Assembly (NCBI GenBank): GCA_013298075.1
Contig: JAAFJG010000039.1
Location: forward strand, 1-43,326
Source: Cytophagales bacterium
Lineage (GTDB): Bacteria > Bacteroidota > Bacteroidia > Cytophagales > Microscillaceae
DNA length: 43,326 bases
Direction of reading: 5' to 3'
The notes below the pieces were generated by a model. It saw nothing but the letters and a program-made list of their open reading frames with translations, did not search any database and had not been told where the DNA came from. The position numbers and the translations under genes are program-made. Positions 25,636 to 33,479 of this stretch are shown in pieces (the stretch's first letter is position 1; each line of letters opens with the position of its first letter).

Positions 25636-25721
25636 AGTTCCCTCACCGCTGGGGAGGGTTAGGGTGGGGCTTTTCGTTCAAATTATGCCCCACCCCAGCC
25701 CTCCCCAAAGGTGAGGGAGTT
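25636..25721. repeat. GC-rich imperfect palindrome (REP/MITE-like)
   Basis: The arms 25637-25670 and 25687-25720 pair over about 34 bp with a few mismatches or G-U pairs; core halves are GGGGAGGGTTAGGGTGGGGC and its partner GCCCCACCCCAGCCCTCCCC. The loop is 16 bases, and a T-run follows. Its base composition is completely unlike the surrounding AT-rich DNA. It occupies most of the gene-free stretch 25464-25779, which otherwise holds only the hairpin at 25490-25530. Confidence 0.8.
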
Positions 25722-25779
25722 TTTTTTAATATATTATTTTTTATTTAGTCCCAAATGTGCGTACATCTAAACTTTTTTT

Positions 25780-27336
25780 ATGCAAACTCAAACTATTGAC
25801 TTCGAAAAAAGCCATCAATTTTCAACGATTTTTTTGGATTATATACAACAAAATGAAAAGTTAAAACCTTTTTATCAATATTTTCCAACCATCGAAAATT
25901 TCGAAAAACAAATCGAATTAAGACAAAATTTTACGACTAAACAAAGAAATATTTTAGTCGAATCTCTCCAAAATCAATACAAAAATATTGGTATAGAAAC
26001 GCCCAAAGCCGTTTTTTCATTACAAAATCAAAATACTTTTACCATTACCACAGGACACCAATTATGTTTGGCAACAGGTCCTTTGTATTTTATTTATAAA
26101 ATTGTTACAGCAATCAATACCACCAAAAAACTCAAAGAAAAATATCCAAATAATAATTTTGTGCCTGTGTATTGGCTCGCGTCTGAAGACCACGATTTTG
26201 CAGAAGTCAATCATTTTCATTTATTTGGCAAAAAAATAGAATGGCAAAGCGAACAAAAAGGAGCAGTAGGACGTTTTTTGTTGGATAATATAACCGCACT
26301 TTTAAAAGATATTCCTGATTTTCCTGTGGCTTGGATTGATAATTTTTTCAAACCTTCGTTTAATTTAAGTCAAAATATTCGATTGTTAGTAACGGAATTA
26401 TTTAAAAACACAGATTTAATTTGTCTTGATGCTGATGATATATTGCTCAAAAAAAGTTTTACTCCTATCATAGAAAAAGAAATTTTTACGCAAAAATCTT
26501 TTGAAATTGTCCAAAAAACAACCGAAAATTTATCTAAAATTTATAAAACTCAAATCAATCCAAGAGAAATTAATTTGTTTTATATAGATGATAATTTAAG
26601 AGAAAGAATTGTCAAAAATGGTGATAATTTTGAAGTATTGAATACAAATATCACATTTTCTACAGAACAAATAAAAGAAGAAATTACAAATTTCCCCGAA
26701 AAATTTAGTCCAAATGTTGTTTTAAGAGGAATTTATCAAGAATTTATTTTACCTAATTTGGCGTACATTGGCGGACCGGGTGAGTTGGCTTATTGGTTTC
26801 AATTAAAAGAAGCATTTGAAAATTATGAAGTCGTTTTTCCTATTTTGATGCCTCGAAATTTTGCTTTGTATATTTCTGCGGGACAATCTAAAAAAATAAA
26901 TAAATTTGATTTTTCTTGGGGAAATTGGTTCGAAAATGAAACAGATTTGAAAAAAATGTATTTACTCAAAAATGAAAATACAAATACCAATTTAAGTGAT
27001 GAAAATACAAAAATAAAAGAAGTTTTTGAACAAATCAAACAAAAATCAGCACTTTTAGACAAAGGTTTGATGGATTGGATTGGAGCAGAAGAGCATAAAA
27101 TTTTGAAATCGTTGGAAAATATTGAAAAAAAATTAGAAAAAACAGCCGAAACAAAAGCCGAAACAACTTTAAAACAAATTTTTGCAATCAAAGAAAAATT
27201 ATTTCCTAACGGAAGTTTGCAAGAAAGACACGATAATTTCTTAAATTTTTATATTAATAATCCGTTATTTATTCAACAATTACAAGAAGTTTTAAATCCT
27301 TTTGATTTTAGATTAAATATTTTGATTGAAGATTAA
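25780..27336 (+). CDS. bshC: Bacillithiol biosynthesis cysteine-adding enzyme BshC
   Basis: A 518-residue protein that adds cysteine to GlcN-malate in the last step of bacillithiol synthesis (a low-molecular-weight thiol). Family hallmarks: the TGHQLCLATGPLYFIYK segment (91-107), VYWLASEDHDFAEVNH (130-145), LRGIYQEFILPNLAYIGGPGELAYW in the middle, and PILMPRNFALYI. A coiled-coil hairpin near 400-470 (LENIEKKLEKTAETKAE) matches the BshC structure. Length is normal. It stands alone, convergent with pth. Confidence 0.92.
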   Translation: MQTQTIDFEKSHQFSTIFLDYIQQNEKLKPFYQYFPTIENFEKQIELRQNFTTKQRNILVESLQNQYKNIGIETPKAVFSLQNQNTFTITTGHQLCLATGPLYFIYKIVTAINTTKKLKEKYPNNNFVPVYWLASEDHDFAEVNHFHLFGKKIEWQSEQKGAVGRFLLDNITALLKDIPDFPVAWIDNFFKPSFNLSQNIRLLVTELFKNTDLICLDADDILLKKSFTPIIEKEIFTQKSFEIVQKTTENLSKIYKTQINPREINLFYIDDNLRERIVKNGDNFEVLNTNITFSTEQIKEEITNFPEKFSPNVVLRGIYQEFILPNLAYIGGPGELAYWFQLKEAFENYEVVFPILMPRNFALYISAGQSKKINKFDFSWGNWFENETDLKKMYLLKNENTNTNLSDENTKIKEVFEQIKQKSALLDKGLMDWIGAEEHKILKSLENIEKKLEKTAETKAETTLKQIFAIKEKLFPNGSLQERHDNFLNFYINNPLFIQQLQEVLNPFDFRLNILIED

Positions 27337-27350
27337 TCGATAGATTTTTA

Positions 27351-27424
27351 GCACGCGGATTAGACGGATTGAGCGATTTAAACGGATTTTTTTATAGAAA
27401 AATATCTGTTTAAATCCGCTCAAA
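27351..27424. terminator. Inverted repeat between bshC and pth (shared terminator or repeat element)
   Basis: 'TTGAGCGATTTAAACGGAT' (from 27369) pairs, with one bulge and one mismatch, to 'ATCTGTTTAAATCCGCTCAA' (27403-27422). The preceding GCACGCGGATTAGACGGATT resembles short GGATTA-rich repeats known from Bacteroidota genomes. The position between convergent genes fits a two-way terminator. Confidence 0.6.
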
Positions 27425-27427
27425 ATT

Positions 27428-27991
27428 TTAATCTTTATTTGCCATATTCATCGTTTTATCGATACCGATTGTAACAAAAGAAAGTATCACTTCTATACAT
27501 TTATTGATGGGCGTAATAATATCTTTCATTTGTTCTTCTGAAAAATTGCTCAATACATAATCTGCTTGTTGTCCTTTGGCGTAATCATTGCCAATTCCGA
27601 AACGCAAACGCGCATATTCTTGTGTGCCAATCAGTTGCTCGATGCTTGTCAAGCCATTGTGTCCGCCTGCTGAGCCTTTGCTTTTGAGTCTAATTTTTGC
27701 GTGGTCAATCGCCAAATCATCAACTACCACCAACAAATTTTCTTTGGGAATATCCAATTCTTGTAACCAATAATTGACTGTTTTCCCGCTCAAATTCATA
27801 AAAGTATTGGGTTTGATGAGATGTAAAGTTCTTCCTTTGTATTTCACTTCTGCTTTTTGGCACAATCTTGCCGTTTGAAAAGTACCTTCCAATTTTTCTG
27901 CTAATTGATCCAATACCAAAAAACCGATATTATGCCTTGTCAATTCATATTCTAAACCCGGATTTCCAAGTCCTACGATTAAATATTTCAT
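27428..27991 (-). CDS. pth: Peptidyl-tRNA hydrolase
   Basis: A 187-residue enzyme that frees tRNA from stalled peptidyl-tRNA. Bacterial Pth residues are present: Asn10 (GLGNPG), catalytic His20 (TRHNIGF), Asn66 (PNTFMN), the Asp91-Asp92 pair (VVVDDLAID) and Asn112 (GSAGGHNG). Normal length. Its ATG overlaps the TGA of rfaE2 as ATGA, so the two are co-translated from one mRNA. Confidence 0.95.
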   Translation of the reverse strand: MKYLIVGLGNPGLEYELTRHNIGFLVLDQLAEKLEGTFQTARLCQKAEVKYKGRTLHLIKPNTFMNLSGKTVNYWLQELDIPKENLLVVVDDLAIDHAKIRLKSKGSAGGHNGLTSIEQLIGTQEYARLRFGIGNDYAKGQQADYVLSNFSEEQMKDIITPINKCIEVILSFVTIGIDKTMNMANKD

Positions 27992-28473
27992 AAATTTTCA
28001 ACTTCTTTTATTTTTTGAATAATATTGCTGGTAGAAAAACCTTCTACCAAATCTAAAGTTTCTACTTTTCCACCATTGGCAATCACAAAATCACTTCCAA
28101 TGATATTTTTTATTTCATAATCACTTCCTTTCACCAACACATCAGGACAAATTTGCTCGATTAAATCTTTGGGAGTATCTTCCTCAAAAATAACGACCGC
28201 ATCAATAAATTCCATCGCAGCCAACATACGCAAGCGTGCATACTCAGGAATAATTGGTCTTTTTTTACCTTTAATTCGCTTTACAGAAGCATCACTATTT
28301 AAACCAACAATCAATTTATTTCCCTTTTCTTTTGCTTTTTCTAAATAATCGATATGTCCCAAATGCACAATATCAAAACAACCGTTGGTAAAAACGACTT
28401 TTTCTTGATTTTTTTTCCATTCTTCTCTTTGAATGATGAGTTGTTGGAGTGATACGATTTTATCTTTTGTCAT
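27988..28473 (-). CDS. rfaE2: D-glycero-beta-D-manno-heptose 1-phosphate adenylyltransferase
   Basis: A 161-residue stand-alone nucleotidyltransferase, the counterpart of the C-terminal half of E. coli HldE. It makes ADP-heptose for LPS core or S-layer glycans. The motif [12 protein letters not shown] contains His37-x-Gly-His40; the GFSTSNII motif is near the C-terminus. It starts the operon with pth. The GT9-like gene at 40987-42138 is a family that uses ADP-heptose, but a link is inference. Confidence 0.92.
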   Translation of the reverse strand: MTKDKIVSLQQLIIQREEWKKNQEKVVFTNGCFDIVHLGHIDYLEKAKEKGNKLIVGLNSDASVKRIKGKKRPIIPEYARLRMLAAMEFIDAVVIFEEDTPKDLIEQICPDVLVKGSDYEIKNIIGSDFVIANGGKVETLDLVEGFSTSNIIQKIKEVENL

Positions 28474-28687
28474 TTTTTTTGTTTTTTTGTTTTTTTATAA
28501 CGATTTTTTTTGGAAAGAATTGTATTAAAAGGTAAGTGAAAGGAAATTATTTTTTTAACCATCTATTTTTACAAGAATTTTGGTTTTAATCAATATTTAA
28601 CGAACAATAATTTGTACCATTTTTATCTGTATATTAAAATAAGTAAAATTATTACCAAATTTAGTTGTTTTATTAAATATTTTCTTT

Positions 28688-28695
28688 TAATTTTG
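28688..28695 (+). promoter_or_regulatory. -7 box (TAATTTTG) for the R-M operon
   Basis: TAATTTTG with TTG at 28665-28667 (20-bp spacing). Transcription near 28702 gives a leader of about 11 bases before the ATG at 28713. The remaining gap 28474-28687 shows nothing else I can identify. Confidence 0.55.
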
Positions 28696-28712
28696 CGCAT
28701 GTATAACCTTTT

Positions 28713-29225
28713 ATGAATAGTTTAATGACGCAGGAAGATATAAATGACTTAGAAAGTCACTTAAAAAACTATATTGGGTCTTTAGGTGGGGACTTTGTAA
28801 ATAAAAATAGTGGTTATGAAAATGCTATATGTGAAATTATAGAAGGCTTTTCAGAAAGTACAGATAGATATTGGGATTGTGTTTGGAAAGAAAAATATAT
28901 GCACATAGAATTAAAAAAAGGTACGAGTATTTGGCTCGATTTGGTTCGTTATAGTGAGGTTATTTTAGAAAAAAATCCAAATGCACAAACCAAAACTTTT
29001 ACTTTATTTTTTATTCCAAACAAAGAAAAAACACTTATAAAAGAGATAATAGGCATCAAAACAGATACTATTATCGATAAATTAAGTATCAATGCTGAAC
29101 ATGCAAAACAATTATTAAGCTTAAATGAAGTTGTGCCGCGTTCTTTTAATGCACAAGCAAGTTTGACGGTGAATGATGTAAAAAAATTAGCTGATTTTAT
29201 CATAGAAATAAACAACAATAATTAA
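28713..29225 (+). CDS. Putative type II restriction endonuclease (PD-(D/E)XK)
   Basis: The product has 170 residues. No named family is recognised with certainty. The centre reads YWDCVWKEKYMHIELKKG: Asp55 and Glu66-x-Lys68 on what look like two beta-strands, a D-x10-ExK core of PD-(D/E)XK nucleases, followed by an Asp and an Arg/Tyr helix. Small size, position 12 bp before a DNA methyltransferase gene and a shared promoter make a restriction enzyme the natural call. Few small restriction enzymes share detectable similarity, so the assignment rests on motif and context. The alternative start ATG 28725 would remove four residues. Confidence 0.65.
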   Translation: MNSLMTQEDINDLESHLKNYIGSLGGDFVNKNSGYENAICEIIEGFSESTDRYWDCVWKEKYMHIELKKGTSIWLDLVRYSEVILEKNPNAQTKTFTLFFIPNKEKTLIKEIIGIKTDTIIDKLSINAEHAKQLLSLNEVVPRSFNAQASLTVNDVKKLADFIIEINNNN

Positions 29226-29237
29226 AAATTTTCAATA

Positions 29238-30089
29238 ATGGTCGTTGATAAAATACTCAATAAAATTATAAATGGAGATAGCACAGAGGTATTAAATCAA
29301 ATACCCAAAGAAAGCATTCATTTAATTATCACTTCGCCTCCTTATAATCTAAAAATTGATTATGAAAACCACCATGATGAATTGCCTTATACCGATTATT
29401 TAGATTGGATGAAAAATATTTGGCAAAAATGCAAAGATGTATTAGTAAATGGCGGTCGTTTGTGTATAAATATAGGTGAAAATAAAAGGCAAAATATCAA
29501 TATTCCTACCCATTCAGCCTTCACACAACAATGTGTAGAATTAGGTTTTTTATATAGAGGAACTGTTATTTGGAATAAAAATAGTGCGGCTAATCATTGT
29601 GCTTGGGGAAGTTGGCAAAGTGCTTCAAATCCACATATTGTTCCCAGACACGAATATATTATTATTTTTTCGAAAGGTGATTATAAATTAGAAGGAGATA
29701 AAAGTAAAACAGATATGAATGGAGATGAATTTATGGAATATACAAGAAGTGTGTGGAATATGGGAACTGAAAGTAAAACTAAAATAGGACACCCTGCTCC
29801 TTTTCCTTTGGAATTACCTAAAAGGTTAATTAAATTTTACTCTTTTCAAGGACAAAATGTACTCGATCCTTTTGGTGGTTCGGGAACGGTTGGATTGGCT
29901 GCTAATCAATTAGATAGAAATTTTATTTTGATTGATAATTCATTAGAATATTGTGAGTTAGCCAAAAAAAGAATAGAAAAAAAAATGAATAATCTTTTTA
30001 GCACACAAAACAACATTGATATTATCGATATGAAAAATAATTTTATCTTAGAAAAACCTATAATAGAAACCGAAAGTATTGAGATATAA
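29238..30089 (+). CDS. Type II DNA methyltransferase, beta class (N4-cytosine or N6-adenine)
   Basis: A 283-residue SAM-dependent methyltransferase. Catalytic motif IV TSPPYN (32-37) near the N-terminus and SAM-binding motif I LDPFGGSGT (209-217) near the C-terminus give the beta-class order IV-to-I. HPAPFPLELPKRLI just before motif I is typical. SPPY is common in N4-cytosine enzymes but also occurs in N6-adenine ones, so the modified base is open. The 80-residue target-recognition region lies between. It starts 12 bp after the putative nuclease and would protect host DNA from it. The recognition sequence is unknown. Confidence 0.9.
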   Translation: MVVDKILNKIINGDSTEVLNQIPKESIHLIITSPPYNLKIDYENHHDELPYTDYLDWMKNIWQKCKDVLVNGGRLCINIGENKRQNINIPTHSAFTQQCVELGFLYRGTVIWNKNSAANHCAWGSWQSASNPHIVPRHEYIIIFSKGDYKLEGDKSKTDMNGDEFMEYTRSVWNMGTESKTKIGHPAPFPLELPKRLIKFYSFQGQNVLDPFGGSGTVGLAANQLDRNFILIDNSLEYCELAKKRIEKKMNNLFSTQNNIDIIDMKNNFILEKPIIETESIEI

Positions 30090-30112
30090 AACTAATGATA
30101 ATTGTATATTAA

Positions 30113-30172
30113 CCTCCAGATAAATCTGGAGGCAATTCAAAAAATACATTATCATAGTTTGCACAAATTCCC
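30113..30172. repeat. Hairpin repeat copy 1 (inverted relative to 36762-36821)
   Basis: The palindrome CCTCCAGATAAATCTGGAGG (30113-30132) is followed by CAATTCAAAAAATACATT and GCACAAATT-CC. The reverse complement of 36762-36821 reads the same apart from a block of about 7-9 bases. It lies between the convergent methyltransferase and LRR-Roc genes and may also act as a terminator. Confidence 0.8.
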
Positions 30173-30218
30173 CATTTGAAACAACACCTATTTTTTTGTA
30201 TTTTATTTTTATTGAGTT

Positions 30219-33200
30219 TTAACCAAAGTATTCTTTATACTTTGCAGGGCGTTCTTTTTTGATATTTACTAAAAGTTCATTGACTTTATTATGATGTCTG
30301 CAATATGTAATCAAAGCCATTATTTTTTGTTTTTTGGGCATTACACCTGCGAAATTATTGCTTACTTCATCAAAATACATAAAACAAAATTCTTGTATAC
30401 CATCATCATCAAAAGCCTCCTCAAGAAGTTGAAGTAAAGTAGCATTATTTACTTCACCAATATTTTGAACTACATCGGGAATAGATGTTTTTATTTCTGA
30501 TTTTGTTTCTTCAAAACTAAAATCAATCATAAAACCTAAAACTCTTGATTTCCAATCTTCCAACTGAAAATTATTAGTACGATTGACAAAATCATATTTG
30601 AGTGTATTAAAAGTTGATTTTTGTGAACCATTCATTTTATTTTCATGAGATTTCAAAACCTCCAATAAATCAGGAATGGCAGACATAACGCCTTCTGATA
30701 GGCGTTTTTTAAATGTTTCAGTATTCATATTTTCATTATTTATATTGTTTTTATTTTCTTTCAAACCACTCAAACCCCAATATTTTTCTGTGTCAGATTT
30801 ATTTTCGCCTTGTGTGATACGCCCTTTTAGATTGCCTTCATTGGCAATACTTTTTAATTCTTCTTTGATTTTTTGGATTACAACCTTATTATTCGATACA
30901 ATAGAAATGGTGCGATTCGTATAATTTGCTTCTACGATTGCATTTCCTTCTTGTGTAGATACATATAAGCCTTTTTGCCACATATATTGCACCTCCGAAA
31001 AACGACTTGCCAATACAATAAACCGCTGTATAAATACTTTGGGTAAAAAAGTATATTCGATTTTTTCTTTTGTAGATTGTTGTATGATTTCATTTTCATA
31101 AAAAACTACTTCCGCTGGCTTTTCCAAAGGCAAAAGAGATGGCACTGCAAAAGTCCTTTCGTTTAATGGCTGATAATCTTTTTTATCCTTAGTCGTTTCA
31201 AAAGCCAATTCTGCACTCAACATAAAATCTATAAACAATTTTCTTTCGTCATCTGTATTATTTTCCCAAATTTTACAAATATTTTTATACAACAATGTTC
31301 CTTTTTGTAATTTGGCAACTATTTCAGAAATATATTTATTTTCTCGGTTTAGTATTTTATAAATGGCTTCGATTGCCCAACTTTGATTTAAAATAATTTG
31401 ACTATTAAAATATTTCTCTTGATAATAAAAAACTCCTGTATCGTGGAGATAATTTAAAACCGTATTAGAGGCAGAAATACAACCTTTTTCTTCACAAATT
31501 ACTTGAAATTCTGCTATGGAAATGGTTTTTATATCTTCTTTTTGTTTTTGTTTTATGACTTCACGCACATGTACCCAATCCGTAGGCAAGTCATTTTGTT
31601 GAAAAGCAGGATTATTTGTAAATATATCTTCTAAAATATATTCCAATGCCTCGAAACCCTCATTATTTTCTGCACTCACTTGCAAAAAATCAATAATAGG
31701 AAACTCTTTTTTCCATCTATCTTTATGATCTTTCAAAAAATCCTTTTGATTAGGTTTGTCTATTTTATTTTGTAACACCAAAATAGGACTTTCTTTGCCA
31801 AAACAATGGGCATATTCTAACCAATATTGTAGTTTTTCGTTGTCATATTGTTTATCTTCCCACGTATGAGATGCACAATTTTCATTGTCAAAATCCCAGA
31901 CCAACACAAACAAAGCACGACTTTGCATAAACAAACGGTGTGTGGCGTGATACAAATCCTGTCCCGCAAAATCCCAAATATTTACCTCAAAATCTCCTAA
32001 TATGCTACACAATATCTCGATAGCATGTGTAGAATTGTGTACTTTATTTATTACAAAATTCTCTTTTTCTTCTAATCTTCTCGCTACTTGTGTTTTGCCT
32101 ACACTACCATTGCCCACCAAAATCAGTTTTACTTCTCTATTTTTTGTACTTCCCTTGGAAATTCCTTCTAAATAATCTCGTACTTGTTTTAAAACATTTT
32201 CACGTTTATTAAAAATTTCTTTGGGAATATTTTTGATTGGATTGTTATGCAATTCAAGTTTATTTAACTTTAGAAAGTGATTGAGAAAGTCTAAAGAAAT
32301 ATCCGAGATTTGATTAATTCCTAAATCTAAATTTGTTAAATTTGTTAAAGATTGTAAAAATGAAATATCAGAAATTTCATTGTTAGCTAAGTTGAAAACA
32401 TTTAAATTCGTTAGAGACTGTAAAAAAGAAATATCTGAAATTTTATTACCCCATAAATTTAAACTTGTTAAATTAGGCAAGTTTTCTAAAATTATTTGTT
32501 CAATCTGTAAATATTTTAAATCTAATTCTTTAATATTCTCAAAGTTGAATAATTTAATAGATTTTAAAGGGTTATTGTTTATTCCCAGTGTTTGTAATTT
32601 TGATAAATTTGATAAAGAAATATCTGAAATTTTATTGTTACCTAAGTTTAAAACATTTAAATTCGTTAGAGATTGTAAAAAAGAAATATCTGAAATTTGA
32701 TTATAACCTAAACTTAATTCTGTTAAATTTGTTAAAGATTGTAAAAAAGAAATATCTGAAATTTGATTATAACCTAAACTTAATTCTGTTAAATTTGTTA
32801 AAGATTGTAAAAAAGAAATATCTGAAATTTGATTATGACCTAAACCTAATTCTGTTAAATTCGTCAAAGATTGTAAAAAAGAAATATCTGAAATTCGATT
32901 ACCATCTAAATTTAAACTCATTAAATTCGTCAAAAATTGTAAAAAAGAAATATCTGAAATTTGATTAACACCTAAATCTAAACTTGTTAAATTCGTCAAA
33001 GATTGTAAAAAAGAAATATTTGAAATTCCATTACTCCATAAATTTAAAGTAGTTAAATTTGTTAATGATTGTAAAGGTGAAATATCTGAAATTCGATTAA
33101 TATTTAAATTTAAACTCGTTAAATTCGTCAAGGATTGTAAAAAAGAAATATCTGAAATTGGATTATTACTTAAATTTAAAATGATTAGATTTGGAAAGGA

Positions 33201-33383
33201 TTGTAAAAAAGAAATATCTGAAATTCGACGACCAGCTATATTTAACCCAATAACGCCTTCGTTTTTATTAAGTAAACATGTTCCACTTTCTCTATTGTTT
33301 AAAATATCATCAACCTTGTAAGTTTCTTCAAATTTAAAACCTAGTATTTCTTCTAACTCAAGTATTTCTGCAGGTTTGCTCAT
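30219..33383 (-). CDS. LRR-Roc-COR GTPase with C-terminal effector-associated (EAD/death-like) domains
   Basis: A 1054-residue Roco-family protein. Residues ~46-390 are about 15 LRRs of 22 residues (ISDISFLQSLTNLTELSLGYNQ). A linking helix (~393-408) leads to the Roc GTPase: G1 GNGSVGKT 424-431, G3 DFAGQD 471-476, G4 NKID 539-542. A COR domain follows to ~860. After a low-complexity Asn/Glu linker come two small helical domains: ~895-955 (EAD11-like) and ~980-1050 (LLQLLEEAFDDDGIQEFCFMYF...VNELLVNIKKERP). Domains of the latter kind are adaptor, death-fold-like modules in prokaryotic conflict systems that pair with a matching effector; no second carrier is in the window. It is convergent to the R-M pair. 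LRRs would be the sensor and Roc-COR the switch. Confidence 0.88.
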   Translation of the reverse strand: MSKPAEILELEEILGFKFEETYKVDDILNNRESGTCLLNKNEGVIGLNIAGRRISDISFLQSFPNLIILNLSNNPISDISFLQSLTNLTSLNLNINRISDISPLQSLTNLTTLNLWSNGISNISFLQSLTNLTSLDLGVNQISDISFLQFLTNLMSLNLDGNRISDISFLQSLTNLTELGLGHNQISDISFLQSLTNLTELSLGYNQISDISFLQSLTNLTELSLGYNQISDISFLQSLTNLNVLNLGNNKISDISLSNLSKLQTLGINNNPLKSIKLFNFENIKELDLKYLQIEQIILENLPNLTSLNLWGNKISDISFLQSLTNLNVFNLANNEISDISFLQSLTNLTNLDLGINQISDISLDFLNHFLKLNKLELHNNPIKNIPKEIFNKRENVLKQVRDYLEGISKGSTKNREVKLILVGNGSVGKTQVARRLEEKENFVINKVHNSTHAIEILCSILGDFEVNIWDFAGQDLYHATHRLFMQSRALFVLVWDFDNENCASHTWEDKQYDNEKLQYWLEYAHCFGKESPILVLQNKIDKPNQKDFLKDHKDRWKKEFPIIDFLQVSAENNEGFEALEYILEDIFTNNPAFQQNDLPTDWVHVREVIKQKQKEDIKTISIAEFQVICEEKGCISASNTVLNYLHDTGVFYYQEKYFNSQIILNQSWAIEAIYKILNRENKYISEIVAKLQKGTLLYKNICKIWENNTDDERKLFIDFMLSAELAFETTKDKKDYQPLNERTFAVPSLLPLEKPAEVVFYENEIIQQSTKEKIEYTFLPKVFIQRFIVLASRFSEVQYMWQKGLYVSTQEGNAIVEANYTNRTISIVSNNKVVIQKIKEELKSIANEGNLKGRITQGENKSDTEKYWGLSGLKENKNNINNENMNTETFKKRLSEGVMSAIPDLLEVLKSHENKMNGSQKSTFNTLKYDFVNRTNNFQLEDWKSRVLGFMIDFSFEETKSEIKTSIPDVVQNIGEVNNATLLQLLEEAFDDDGIQEFCFMYFDEVSNNFAGVMPKKQKIMALITYCRHHNKVNELLVNIKKERPAKYKEYFG
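32695..32826 (-). repeat. Two identical 66-bp tandem copies inside the LRR array
   Basis: Bases 32695-32760 and 32761-32826 are identical and each encodes one complete LRR. Flanking repeats differ by only a few bases. This indicates recent unit duplication by recombination or slippage. Confidence 0.9.
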
Positions 33384-33410
33384 AGTTTTTTATCTTTGTA
33401 TTTTATGGCA

Positions 33411-33418
33411 CAAATATA
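33411..33418 (-). promoter_or_regulatory. -7 box (TATATTTG) for the LRR-Roc-COR gene
   Basis: Minus-strand TATATTTG, 27 bp before the ATG at 33383. The gene therefore appears to be transcribed alone. Confidence 0.5.
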
Positions 33419-33479
33419 AGTGTTTTTTTTGAAAAAATGATATTTTGAGTTTTTTTGAAATAAATATTTTCCCTTTTTT

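Noticed and set aside
32380-32968. Plus-strand open frames across the LRR array
   Set aside because: These are Lys/Leu-rich repeat shadows of the 66-bp LRR units on the opposite strand.
32632-33200. Regularly spaced repeats resembling a CRISPR array
   Set aside because: The period is 66 bp and in frame, units encode LRRs without separate spacers, and no cas gene is present.
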